This document shows, piece after piece, positions 46,490 through 57,479 of a stretch of 64,000 nt of DNA. The stretch spans positions 23,988,001-24,052,000 of the forward strand of contig OX940864.1 in NCBI GenBank assembly GCA_954871525.1. The letters are read 5' to 3'. The DNA is from Parietaria judaica (Eukaryota; Streptophyta; Magnoliopsida; Rosales; Urticaceae). Under the pieces are notes generated by a model. The model was not told the origin of the DNA and ran no database searches. It saw only the letters and a list, made by a program, of their open reading frames with translations. Every line of letters begins with the position of its first letter. Within the stretch, counting starts at the first letter, position 1. Made by a program: the position numbers and the translations under genes.

Positions 46490-47690
46490 TTTACACTATA
46501 ACACAAGTTACATAATTGTAACTGACTTTACATTTATGAGATATTTACATTTATGATATATATGCTAATTAGAATTTCACTAATGTAAATGTGGTTACTC
46601 TGTTGTAATTGGAATTATTTTTATGTAACCGAAGTTACAATATGGTAACCGAAGTTACATTATCGTAACCAAAGTTACAATATTGTAACCAAAGTTATTA
46701 AATTTTTGTAACCGAAGTTACATTATGGTAACCAAAGTTACATTACCGTTACTGAAGGTACACTAATTTAATTGGAATTAAATTTTTGTAACCGAAGTTA
46801 CACTATCGTAACCAAAGTTACATTATGGTAACCAAAGTTACATTATCGTAACTGAAGTTATGATAATGTAACTCCGGTTACAATTTTTAACTGGAGTTAC
46901 ATTGTTGTAACTGTAGTTACACTTTTGTAACCGGAGTTACAATTTCAATATATTTGTTTATATAATAATTTAGTGCTTTTCGATTTAATTTGGAAGTATT
47001 AAAATAATTTTTGTAACAGGTGTTACGCTTTTGTAACAGGTGTTACACTTTCGTAATTCTAGTAATATATGGTTACACTTATGTTACATAATTATATTTA
47101 TCCAGTTTCCATCTAAAGGTACGTAGCAATAAGTTCACATAATTTGAGTTACAAAAAAGAATTTAAATTGAAATATTGTGAAAAAATAGTGACATACAAT
47201 TATGTAATACTATGACCACAATTAGGTAATACTATGACCACAATCATTATAGTTACACTAATGTACATGTGGTTACACTAATTTAATTGGAATTAAATTT
47301 TTGTAACCGAATTTACATTATCGTAACCAAAGTTACATCATGGTAACCAAAGTTACATTATCGTAACAAAAGTTACATTAATTTAATTGGAATTAAATTT
47401 TTGTAACTAAAGTTACATTATCGTAACCAAAGTTAAATTATGGTAACCAAAGTTACATTATCGTAACTGAAGGTACACTAATTTAATTTATTTTAAATTT
47501 TTGTAACCAAAGTTACAATATGGTAACCAAAGTTACATTATCGTAACTGAAGTTACATTATTGTAACTGAAGTTACATAAGTTACAAAAGTGTAACTTAT
47601 GTAACTACATAATTTAAATTCTAGTTGTTACATAAGTAAGTTATATTTATGTAACTGAAAGTAAAGGTAAACATTAATTAACTATGTAAC
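46490..47690. repeat. GTAAC/GTTAC array between the two convergent MULE genes
   Basis: The longest array, about 1.2 kb between the transposase stop (46444) and the DUF1985 stop (47823). Words such as GTAACCAAAGTTAC and GTAACTGAAGTTAC alternate with six-base spacers. A sub-unit ending ATTTAATTGGAATTAAAT recurs several times. Confidence 0.95.
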
Positions 47691-47822
47691 ATTAATTCTG
47701 ATTAAACACATGTAATCCGATAAGTAAAGGTAATAGTCATAAGAGTTTAAAAGGAAGAAAAAATAAAACAGACAAATTGGTCACAGACCGTATGTTCGAA
47801 AATGATAATGACTAAAACTAAA

Positions 47823-50800
47823 TCACACATTTGCTTTGTTCGAAGCCCTTGTAACTCTTCTTTTAAATGTCTTCATAGATGTTTCAACCTTCTCAGCTTC
47901 TTCCTACAAATATAGAAGTATGTAAGTTACTTAATTGACATAAAGTAAATGAAATTAAATATACGTAATTCAAGTTACACTTGTGTAACAAAAACTACAA
48001 CCAGAAATTAAAATTGATCACAAATGTTACCTTGTCAAGCATCTGGGTAATGCCTAAGCTGAAACTAGGACGCTCAATGGCTTTGTCAACAAGATTTTTA
48101 TCCACCTAAAAATGTAATTACAAAGAAAATATTAAACTAAATATGATTAAACTAAATATGATTACAATATAAGATGACAAGTACCTTCGTAGCCCTTGTT
48201 ATAAAAGCATCAATGAATTTGGAATCACTATCGATTTGAAGGAGTGTCTCGTCATCCAGATACGCAGATGTAACTTTTTTTGCGTCTTCTGTGGTGTCCT
48301 CAACAGGTGCCTTCTCGGCAATCTTCTTCTTTTTCGGTAGGGGAGGATTCTCACCATCCTACAAATATAAATGGTAATAACTTAATAGCTATAACTGAAT
48401 TGTTTATTTGTATTTGGAGTTACAATTAAGTAACTTACCGGCTTGGTGCATAGCCATAGTTGCATTAAGTTTAAATTACATAAGTGGAGCTATATAACGA
48501 ATATAGTGATAAATGGATTACAAATAGTACCTCTCCCAAATCCGGTGTAGTTAGATGCTCAGAGGACACTCTCGTAGTCTTTCTACGAGCACTCTTTGAT
48601 CTCTTAATTGGATCCTTCTTCGGCTGCCTGGCTACATGCTCGGTAACCTTTTCTCCCTCGGCCTACAAAATACAAATGGTGGTAGTTACATGAACATATT
48701 TACAATAAGTTTTATCGGAGTTACAATAATGTAACTGGACCAGAGTTACGGTAATGTAACTGGGGTTACAGTAATGTAACTGGGGTTACAGTACTGTAAC
48801 TGGGGTTACAGTACTGTAACTGGTGTTACAATTACTTAAGTGATGCTAAATTACAATTACATAAATAAGTTGTAAATTACATTACAATCAGTACCTTGTT
48901 CAAACCAATGTGAGACATTAGCATCTCCACTTGGTTTTTCAAGAGAACAACTTCATTCTTCATGCTAACTTGCTCAGCCTTCATCTCTTTGTTATCTTGT
49001 TTAAGCTCTGCTACTTCTTGGCGTAGCTGATCGATCGTTAAAGATGAGTCTTGCTGAGGAGCTTGTGGTGAAGAAGTAGGTTTTTGAGGAAGTTGTCTCT
49101 CAGAACAATATTCCGACAGAACACGTAGCTGTAATATTAGAAAAACAATAATAACATTATTAAGATTCCAAAAACAGTGCCATGGTTATTATAACAAAAT
49201 TAAATTGTAAATGAAGTAAAGCAATTCGAAAATACCTCAATGTCATAAAAAATGGAAGCAACCATTCTAGAGCATACTTTACCACCGAGCAAACACCAAT
49301 TCAAAATTGGTGGACCGATAGTAGAATTCACCTTTGTAGCAATTTTGGCCTTGGACCACAATGGTATAGCCTGAGCTAAGTACACTAAAATTGCAGTTGG
49401 CATACCATGAAGGTGATAGCCAGTTATCGGACTGTCGGTATTTAAACTTGCAGCAGCCTTTAACATGAACTCCTTAGTCGTTTCGTAGACAATTCTTCCC
49501 CACGGATAGGACTGAAAAGCACTAGAAGAACTGGCTAAGTCGATGTGCGCATTCTCGATTGGTTTATCCTTTGGCTTGCTGTCGATGAATGCCTCGAAGA
49601 AGTAAATGTTCACCATTTTGAGCAGCTCGTCATCATCGATATCATCGGAGGCAGAAAAAAGATCCTCAAAGTCACTACACGTAACTCTTGATGAACTACC
49701 AAACCACTTCTCTCTTATGTCTCCTCTCCTTGGGATGACGTGGGATGGAAAAGCTGAACAGTTCAAGAAGGTCGTTGCCTGAAACTCTTTGATGCCAAAC
49801 TCAACGACTTGGTCATTGAACATGAAGGTCAGGAACTCATCTTTACCCTCCACCATATGAAAGACGAGGTTGTGTAGCAGAAGATATGGAGATGTTTGTT
49901 GCGTGAAGTTGACTAGGTAACCAAAAAGTCCATTCTTGAACTTATCTAAACAAGCTGGCCGCGGAGCCAACAACTGCTCGATGTATTTGATGGTATTGAT
50001 CCGTTGATGCGTATTGATTCTAATACCGTGTCTTCTCCTTGTCAAATCTACAAGAAACTGCAATAAGATAGTGGTAAGTACAATTACATTGTAATTTACA
50101 ATCATATAACTATAGTTAAAGTTACAATCATGTAACTATACACTAACATATGAAACACTAACAGTATGTAACTGAAGTAACTATACAGTAACTATACAGT
50201 TACAATCATGTAACTGTAGTTACAGTTACAATCATGTAACTGAAGTTACAATTATGTAACAGTTACAATCATGTAACTATAGTACAGTTACAATCATGTA
50301 ACTGAAGTTACAATTATGTAACAGTTACAATCATGTAACTGAAGTTACAATTATGTAACAGTTACAATCATGTAACTGTTACATGTTTGTAACTACAGTT
50401 ACATGATTGTAACTGTAACTATAGTTACATGATTGTAACTGTAACTATAGTTACATGATTGTAACTGTAAATATATTGTTACTGTACTGTTATTGTAATT
50501 ACAGTTATGTAACTAGAATTACATAAAGGCAGTTGTAGTTACAATCATGTAACTATAAGTTACATTTATATAATTCTATTTACGTAACTGTAATACCATT
50601 TATAATTATATCTAAGTTATACAATGTAATTGGTCTTACTTTTATTTCAGCTTTGTCGTTTGATGCATCTTTGGATTCAGACATCGGTTTAGAGGAGGAA
50701 GCCTTCTCGGAATCGCCACATGTTGATTTCCTACCTAAAAGAAATTAAATGAAACATAATAAGTAAGATAATGAACCGAATTATATTGACAAACATACAT

Positions 50801-50974
50801 TGAATAATGTGAACAGTTTACCAAATAAGAAACAAATTATAAAGATATATAATTACCTGCCGATTTGCGCTTGCGCTCCACAATTTTGCATGAATCTGTG
50901 GCCGCTGCCTGTGGCTGAGCCGCAATTGTTGCCCCGGTTTCTAGCGCTGCACTTGTTGCCTTGATTTCTACCAT
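47823..50974 (-). CDS. DUF1985-domain protein of the MULE, candidate VANC-like anti-silencing factor
   Basis: Eight exons join without a frame break: 50857-50974, 50640-50734, 49236-50057, 48895-49128, 48531-48662, 48185-48358, 48031-48105 and 47823-47903. That gives 1731 nt, 576 aa, ATG at 50974 (MVEIKATSAALETG) and a TGA stop. After the second exon every exon is a whole number of codons. Exon 1 ends in a basic patch (ERKRKSAG). Exon 3 holds the DUF1985 domain, with its hallmark SYPWGR (about 254-259). Exon 4 forms a coiled coil (IDQLRQEVAELKQDNKEMKA). Exons 5-8 are rich in Lys/Arg (IKRSKSARRKTTR, LPKKKK), suited to DNA contact or nuclear import. As I recall, VANC proteins of Arabidopsis VANDAL elements carry this domain. 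Binding of the GTAAC word is inferred. Confidence 0.85.
48700..48850. repeat. GTAAC/GTTAC array in a DUF1985 gene intron
   Basis: Lies in the intron 48663-48894: GTAACTGGGGTTACAGTA-type units about 20 bp apart, five to six in a row. Confidence 0.93.
50058..50639. repeat. GTAAC/GTTAC array in the large DUF1985 gene intron
   Basis: Intron between exons 2 and 3. Units such as GTTACAATCATGTAACTG repeat, with some palindromes spaced by one base (GTAACAGTTAC). The first intron (50735-50856) lacks the word. Confidence 0.93.
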
Positions 50975-51839
50975 CTTTACACTGTACTTTGCACAATAAT
51001 TGATCAAGTCTTAGGTTAGGGCACAATTTGCAAACAAAAATCCTTAATCTGGAAACTATTTTAAGAAAGCCACTACGTACAGAAAACACATCCAAAGAGT
51101 CTCAATAAAACATGTTTGATAAAAGCCTAAAAGGATTCTAAGAATGCAGATTGAGAGGAGTGAAACAGAAAGGAAGCTATGCTTATGTCGGTTTTTTCAC
51201 AGTTAAGTTAATAGATTGAACTTTGAGCGAGCCACGGAACTTTAAGACCAAAACAGATTTGATCAAACACATGCGAAAAGGTTTTTGAGCAATCTGGTTT
51301 GCTCTTGATTAAACAGAATACATCGATTTTATCAACCTTCTAGTCTCATCACAAAATGATGCTTGAAACGAACAGAAAGGACTCACGCAAAGTTGCTCAC
51401 CTCTATTCACGACGTCGTAGAAAAACGAAACTGTTACAGTCGTATGTCTTATTTACATTGGACAAGCTGATTTACAAAACTATTAAACAGGTATTTAGAT
51501 TAATATATCTCGTATTTGTTTCAGTCCTAATATTTGCAACATTTTTGTAACGATTTCGTGTCCAAATGCATTTCAGCTCCAAACAGTTGCAAGTGATGAG
51601 ATGGACAACAAGCTTCTCCAACTATATTCTTATGAAAACTCGAGAAAACCCTTGAGATTTAGGGATATAGTTTATCATGAAAATGCACGGGTACTAATTC
51701 ACGACGAGAATTCCAGAGATTGCATCAGCAAAAACCCCAACAAAATTCAAGCATTGAGTGAGCGAGCTTACCTGAAGAAGTTGCTAGTGAAGGAGGTCGC
51801 GATTTGCAGAGTTAGGGCTCGAGGAGAAAACGCAGAGGA

Positions 51840-52080
51840 GAGCTCGAGATAGAAGGCAGAGTTAGGGCACGAGAGAAGAGCTCGAGGGAGAAGGAGCTCG
51901 CGATTTGGAGAGAAGGCAGAGAAGGAGCTCGCGATTTGGACAGTGAGAGAAAACGAAAGCTAGGGCAGAGCTCGCGATTTGGAGAGAAGGCAGAGAAGGA
52001 GCTCGACAGTGAGAGAAAACGAAAGCTAGGGCAAAGCTCGAGGGAGGAGAAGAGGGAGAAAGGGAGAAAAGTGATTTGAG
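51840..52080. repeat. GA-rich tandem repeats near the MULE right end
   Basis: Two to three diverged copies of a ~75-bp unit (GGAGAGAAGGCAGAGAAGGA, then AGTGAGAGAAAACGAAAGC). They mirror the short repeats at the left end. Upstream (5' side) of the DUF1985 gene; no ORF of interest. Confidence 0.7.
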
Positions 52081-52196
52081 GGTAATTAGGGAAATTAAAG
52101 TTTAAAATGAGTATAATTTGGATTATTGAAACTTTGAGTACTTTTTTAAATAGTTTGAATTTTATTGAGGCTTTTGCTAATAAGCCCTAAAAAAAA

Positions 52197-52912
52197 TCAT
52201 ATGTATTTGATTTATAATTCTTTATACGTCTTTGCTTTATAATTCACAATTCAAAATGAAAAATTTATAATTCATAAATTTTATTAGAAATTAAATTTTA
52301 TAAAATTTATGATATAGGTTTTATTATTTATAATTAACAATTAAAAATATAATATTTATTAGAGCTCTCCAATGATATTATAAATACTTTTTTATCGACA
52401 CCGTTCGTGCGTGGTGCCCTTCCACTGGTAAATATATAATTTGAGATGAAAAAACAACCCACAAAGGTTCAAACAAACTATGATTTGATTTTCATAACAG
52501 AAAGAAAAGAGCACCACCAATAAAGAAGAAATAGAAATAGAATAAAATTAAAAAAAAAAACAGTTTTAGTTAATTAGTGAAAAAGGTTCCATGATAGTCA
52601 AGTTGAACTAATTTAATATTTTTGCAAATTACTGTTGGTAATAAATTCACAAATGTAATATTTTATCAATTTATTTAGCTTTTCTTGTGAAAATTAGGGG
52701 GACATATCACTAATGTTGAATTATCGTATGACTACTAAGCCTAATTAAACACATTTCAATCCTTTTTGAGCCATTATTTTTATTTATTTTTTGTTCAAAA
52801 TTTTGCTCATTATATATTCATTCCAAGTTTATTCCATACATATTCTGATTCAGAATATAATCGTGGTTATATCGATTCCTTGGTAGAAAAAAAAATAAGA
52901 ATTTGCTAAGAG
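52197..52912. other. AT-rich intergenic DNA
   Basis: Between the MULE target duplication and the membrane-protein remnant. I see no gene. Confidence 0.5.
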
Positions 52913-53471
52913 GCATGGATTTTCGTGCCATGGCCAAGTTTTTTGGATGCCATTCTCGAAATTCCGAATGGAGCAATGGCGACCATACCATTATTGGTCA
53001 TCGGAAGCGAGTATGTGCTCAGTAATTATGATATTTACCTCCAGATCGCAACCGTCTTACTTGAAATATCATTAGGCGTTTTATTTGCTAAACATTCGAG
53101 TTCCTTCACAATGTACCATACCGAACTTGCAAGGCGCCGGGAACTTGATCCAAGTTCACCAGGAGGTACGATTCTGAAGGATTTTTTTCAGCCCTGCATT
53201 ACATTTTATTGTGTATTATTTAGCTTGTCTTCCACCGTTGCTTGCCGGTGTTTGGGTGGAAAACCACTTTATAAGGTTGTGCGCGATAACAACGTTGGTC
53301 GTGGTGGAGCTAGTAACGGCCGCGACGTTAATAGCTATTCTGCATAAGGGTCCAATTTTGGGCCACATTATTCAGCATTTGTCCATGGCTGTAATTTATT
53401 ACGTTGTATCATATTTAGTCGCATATAGTTTGAGGTACCAAAAAAAGCATGATTGGGTACATAGTAACTAG
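52913..53471 (+). pseudogene. Unrecognised multi-pass membrane protein, frameshifted
   Basis: Two open frames continue each other: the first (through MATIPLLVIGSEYVLSNYDI and YLQIATVLLEISLGVLFAKH) and, one frame over from about 53200, the second (PPLLAGVWVENHFIRLCAIT, TTLVVVELVTAATLIAIL, VIYYVVSYLVAYSL, ending KKHDWVHSN). Together they make four to five hydrophobic segments and ~180 residues. The shift probably lies in the T-run near 53182. The first frame lacks an upstream ATG; its first Met is internal (about 52976). I do not know the family. It could be a real gene with a missed intron, but the gap is too short for one. Confidence 0.45.
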
Positions 53472-53474
53472 TAA

Positions 53475-53995
53475 TGAAAGTATATAGTAATTTCAATGTA
53501 TTAGTATGGTGTGTAATGAGTTATGTCTTGTTTGAGTTATGTAATGGTGATGTTAAAGAAAATATATTCATGTAATATACTATAAATCAATTTTCATTGC
53601 CATGGTTACTATTTTGATATTCTTATCTTAAAAAGTCATGATTAGCCTTTAGATGATTTAATAAATATTAACCCGAGCCGCAATACACGATGATTTATTC
53701 CACAATAAACTGATCACAACAAAGCCTCTACTAAATATGAGCTTCGGGAAAAAAGAAAAAAAAAAAGAATGCACCGATAAAGGTGTAACCCAGACAGTGT
53801 CTTTTAATCCTAAAAAAATGGATTAATGTACGAAATGCTCATTTTATACAATTTTCATTAAAAATAAATACAGCTATTGATTTTTCAACTTTAAGTATTC
53901 CTACCTAAAAACCACTTTGCATTTGATAGAAAATACAAATGATTTCATTAATCTATATTTACTTTCAGATTTTTTTTCATAATGTATTGGAAAGA
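53475..53995. other. AT-rich intergenic DNA
   Basis: Probable 3' flank of the membrane-protein remnant. No gene seen. Confidence 0.4.
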
Positions 53996-54579
53996 ATTGG
54001 CTAAAAGACCTTATCTGAGATGTCGTTTCGCTCGGTACCCTCGTTATAACATTTTATTTATTTTTATTTATTTTTCACTCTAATAAATACAAATTGCGAG
54101 TTCTGATTTGATTTTTACCCAGTATTTTGCGAAATTACTAATTTGCCCTTTGGTAGTTGAGCGGTTTCTTTATTACATTTTTTTTTCAAACATATTCTCG
54201 CTTCTTCTCCGTGATTACTTCACTTCGACGCTTTCTATTCCCAAATCCTCTCTTCCGACTCTGAACGGTTTTCTCTTCTCCATTATACTCCTTGTTCTTC
54301 TGTTCTGTTCATTCTGGTTCGAGAACGACTTCGAGCAACGAGGCTTTCTTCTCTTTGCTTTCCCGGCGAACGACAATCCTTTCAGTGACGAGTTTCTCCG
54401 ATCATCGTCTTCATCCTCCCCAATGCCACATAAATGGAGGTAAATATTTATTCTTTGAGAAACCTATGCTTTGCGAAGTGTTTTGACTCGTAATGATGTT
54501 AGGGTTTACTTATTTTACATGCAATATACTATATTGTGTGATTTACGAAGAAGAACGAGTGTACGGTTGGTTCTGTACC

Positions 54580-55100
54580 TATTACAGAAATACCGCTATC
54601 TATTTACGCTCTGTTCACAGAATACCGCTAGCAGTTCCCCGTTGGTCCGAATATACAGCATTACCACTATGTTTTTTAGAATTGCTGCTAGCTATCTATT
54701 TACACCCCGTTGTATATTACCGATAGAGGTTTGCTTTTGCTCCCTGTATACTACACTACCGCTATGTCTAATAGAAACTAATCTAGTTATGATTTGTTTC
54801 TTGTCCGAAATAGCTATGTAATGTTCTCCGGGCGTCCGAAATAGCTATTTACGAAGAAGTCGGTGGAAATGATGCATGCAATAAAAAACGTGATTTACTT
54901 GATGTTAGTTGGAATACGGCCTTTACATGAGGATTTTTTTTATGAAGAACGAATAGCGGAATTATGATGCAAAGAGTGTAGGGAGTAGTCACTAGGTGTC
55001 CGCTATCTATTTTAGCATCCCGCTAGATATTATATCATTAACGCTATATATCTTATCATTACCGCTACATTATTTAATCATTACCGCTAATTGGTATATG
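54580..55100. repeat. TACCGCTA word cluster, left side of the second MULE
   Basis: Words such as ATACCGCTATC, ATACCGCTAGC, CTACCGCTATG, TACCGCTACAT and TACCGCTAATT occur about nine times, with one- or two-base variants (TTACCACTA, TACCGATA), upstream of the DUF1985-type gene. Confidence 0.8.
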
Positions 55101-55198
55101 TAGCTATATTGCATTGTTTATTCTTGAAGATCTTATTCAAACATTTTTCCAATATGAAGTATTGATGTACTTATGATTTGTTTATTAGCCTTCAAGTA

Positions 55199-56160
55199 TG
55201 CGTTGTATTCTCGTAAGCTCGGACTTGTACCACTTTCGACTGGAGACCGATGCAGGGAACTTCCGTTAGATTACTGATCTGATCAAGTCACGATTGAGCA
55301 CAGAGGAGCTTCAGTGGTTTCGGGGTACCCAATTTGAGCCTCTCTTGGATGTCCCCACTTTCTTTTAGTATTCTGAAAGGGTGATCAAGACATTGTTTTC
55401 AAGAATCACGGAATTACAAAGGGACGGGGAGATGTGGATGTCGGTCAATCAAGTTCCACTACGCTACTCTATTCACGAGTTTTTCATCATCACTGGTCTG
55501 TATTGTGAAAACATTCCAGACGTTTTCACAAATTGTGGAAGGGACATCCCCCATTGTATCCCATCGGTTAGAGAACGAATGTCCCTTCCTACAGAAAGAG
55601 ATATCCCAGCCAATGCACTCGAGGTCCGCTTAATGTTTGGTAGAACTTTGAGAAGTGTTGATAGGAAAAGGCTGGCGTGCCTATGCTTCGTCTACAGAGT
55701 TCTGTTATCCGGGTGTAGAATCCCTGACCTAGTTTGGGCGTTGGTGGAGGACCTCGAGTCCTTCATACGATATCTTTGGGGCCGGAGCTCATTCATGTAT
55801 TCATTACAGAATCTCATGGAGATGGCAGCTCGGGAACTACGACGAAATATGCCTCAGAATAATCCTGGTGTGCCTATAGTGCCCATGATAACCATTCGGG
55901 GGTTCATCTACCCACTTCAGGTTTTGTGAAAGATTTAAGTTAGCGGTATTACATGCCTTTATATATATCAAACTATAACATGTTTATTTTCTTACAGGTT
56001 TTAGCGTACGAGTGCTTGTCGGGTGTGCAAAGAACCGAGGTGGTCCGTCGTGAGGGATATTCAATACCGTGTATCTGCAAATGTGCAACAGATCTAGAAA
56101 ATATCGGAGCAAATATTCTTGATGAGGATGCTGATCCAACGGTTGGTTGATATATATTGA
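55199..56160 (+). pseudogene. DUF1985 domain of the second MULE, with stops
   Basis: From ATG 55199 (MRCILVSSDLYHFRLETDAG) the frame has stops after NFR and after DVPTFF, then is open at 55370-55929: WMSVNQVPLRYSIHEFFIIT and DLESFIRYLWGRSSF, the DUF1985 hallmark (here YLWGR, usually YPWGR). A second exon at about 55999-56148 reads LAYECLSGVQRTEVVRREGY. The two premature stops make it a pseudogene in this copy. It is clearly different from the DUF1985 protein at 47823-50974. Confidence 0.75.
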
Positions 56161-56228
56161 TAGCGAAACCATTTTGATTTATAGAAGTAAACAATAAGTG
56201 TATTAATTCTAAATTTATAAATTTTTAG

Positions 56229-56647
56229 GGAGAATTAAGTATGCTACTGCGGACGGAATTTTAAATTTCCAACCGGCACCACTGCCACCACAGGGAGTAC
56301 CGTACCCCGAATATGATGTGGTTTTGGCTAATCAGGTGGAGGAGGACAACGAGTATGAGGATGAGGATGATGACGAGGCTAATAAGGATTGGTTTAATGA
56401 GGGGGACCAACACGAGGACGAGGATGACGAGACATACCAGAATTGGTTCAATGAGGAGGACCAACACGAGTATGAGGTTGATGATGAGGCTGAACAGGAT
56501 GAGAATGATGAGGACATAGATGAGGAGAATGAGGAGGATACTGTGAAGGAGAATGAGTATGGGGACCAAGATGCCATGGAGATTGACTATCGATTCAAGC
56601 CCCTCGAAAACTCAGACCCCGTGCTCATGAGGCTGTTTACCGACTAG
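56229..56647 (+). pseudogene. Acidic linker of the DUF1985-Ulp1-like gene
   Basis: About 110 residues dominated by Asp and Glu, built from two to three copies of a ~25-residue unit (NQVEEDNEYEDEDDDEANKD, then DETYQNWFNEEDQHEYE). It separates the DUF1985 part from the Ulp1-like part. Shadow ORFs in other frames are repeats of the same DNA. Confidence 0.6.
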
Positions 56648-56824
56648 TTTAATGGCACGGGAGATCAGCCTGCGACATGTGCGCTTGGTGCATACCCGAG
56701 GAGGTTTTTTTAAACGCTCGTAAAAAACACAGGCTGGCTCTTTGATACGGTAATAATTCTTCCACGGCAATATTTAGCGATTTATAATTCTGTCATTTTA
56801 TATTTATCAATTTACTATTAAAGG

Positions 56825-57475
56825 CAGCACATCAACGAGATTGCTTACGGGCTCCGTAAGCAACTGACAGAATTTCCCGCCAGTATACTAGACTCTAGTA
56901 CGATCAATGTATTCGATTCTATCCTCATGATACAGTTGAAGATTGTTGCCAACCCAATCAGGCACCAAGAACTCGAGATGGTTAATTATCTATTTTCAGA
57001 TTTGGTGGAATGAGTCAATTTAGCATACGGCCGAGCTTGGAGAGCCCTGGACACGATGTACTTCCCAATCTACAAGAAGAATGGAGATTGGATGGCATGC
57101 AAGTCTGATTTCGTACAAGCCGAGTTCGTCTTGTTTGATTCAACCCCGCCTGACGATGTTGACGATCAGGAGACAACAGAAATCGTGGAGGATCTGAAGA
57201 CGTACTTCCATTGGATCTTGAAAGAAGCAAACTTGAGCCGAGAGGCCCGGCTTCCACTTCTGATGGATTGCGACATTTGGTTTACTAGACGAGCCATGTG
57301 CCCGTCCTACAGGGAACTTTCGAAAGTCGCCTAGGGAAGCAGCGCCATATTTGCAATGAAGTGTATTGAGCTCGACATGCTCGGAGAGTCACCGATGTTG
57401 TTGGACCATGGGCGGGTTACTGCTGTCAGGTTTAGATACGCCTCCGAAATCTTCTCCAATTGGTGTTTAAGTATG
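56825..57475 (+). pseudogene. Ulp1/SUMO-protease-like domain of the second MULE, degenerate
   Basis: Reads HINEIAYGLRKQLTEFPASI, a stop near 57011, then RALDTMYFPIYKKNGDWMAC and FVLFDSTPP, then LLMDCDIWFTRRAM. This resembles the C48 cysteine-protease fold fused to DUF1985 in plant MULEs (vy.P...HW....DS). At the usual catalytic His-Trp there is Asp-Trp, so the His seems lost. Stops and frame breaks show decay. Confidence 0.55.
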
Positions 57476-57479
57476 TTTT

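Larger units (their letters stand above)
41935..52187 (+). mobile_element. Complete, apparently autonomous MULE (10,253 bp) with transposase and DUF1985 genes
   Basis: Ends read GGGCTTTTTAGCAAAA (41935) and TTTTGCTAATAAGCCC (52187). The 9-bp target duplication TAAAAAAAA is perfect (41926-41934 and 52188-52196), although the word is of low complexity. The two ends are only loosely inverted repeats of each other (good for the first ~16 bases, weak to ~80). Two convergent genes face each other: the transposase (plus) and a DUF1985 protein (minus). Non-coding parts are packed with GTAAC-N4-GTTAC words. This layout recalls Arabidopsis VANDAL elements. Confidence 0.92.

Noticed and set aside
53990..54000. 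Target-site duplication for the second MULE
   Set aside because: No 8-10-bp word matches between the two estimated ends, so I give the boundaries as approximate.
56261..56577. Minus-strand ORFs rich in Leu/Ile or Ser/Tyr
   Set aside because: They are the reverse strand of the acidic Asp/Glu repeat of the DUF1985-Ulp1-like gene.
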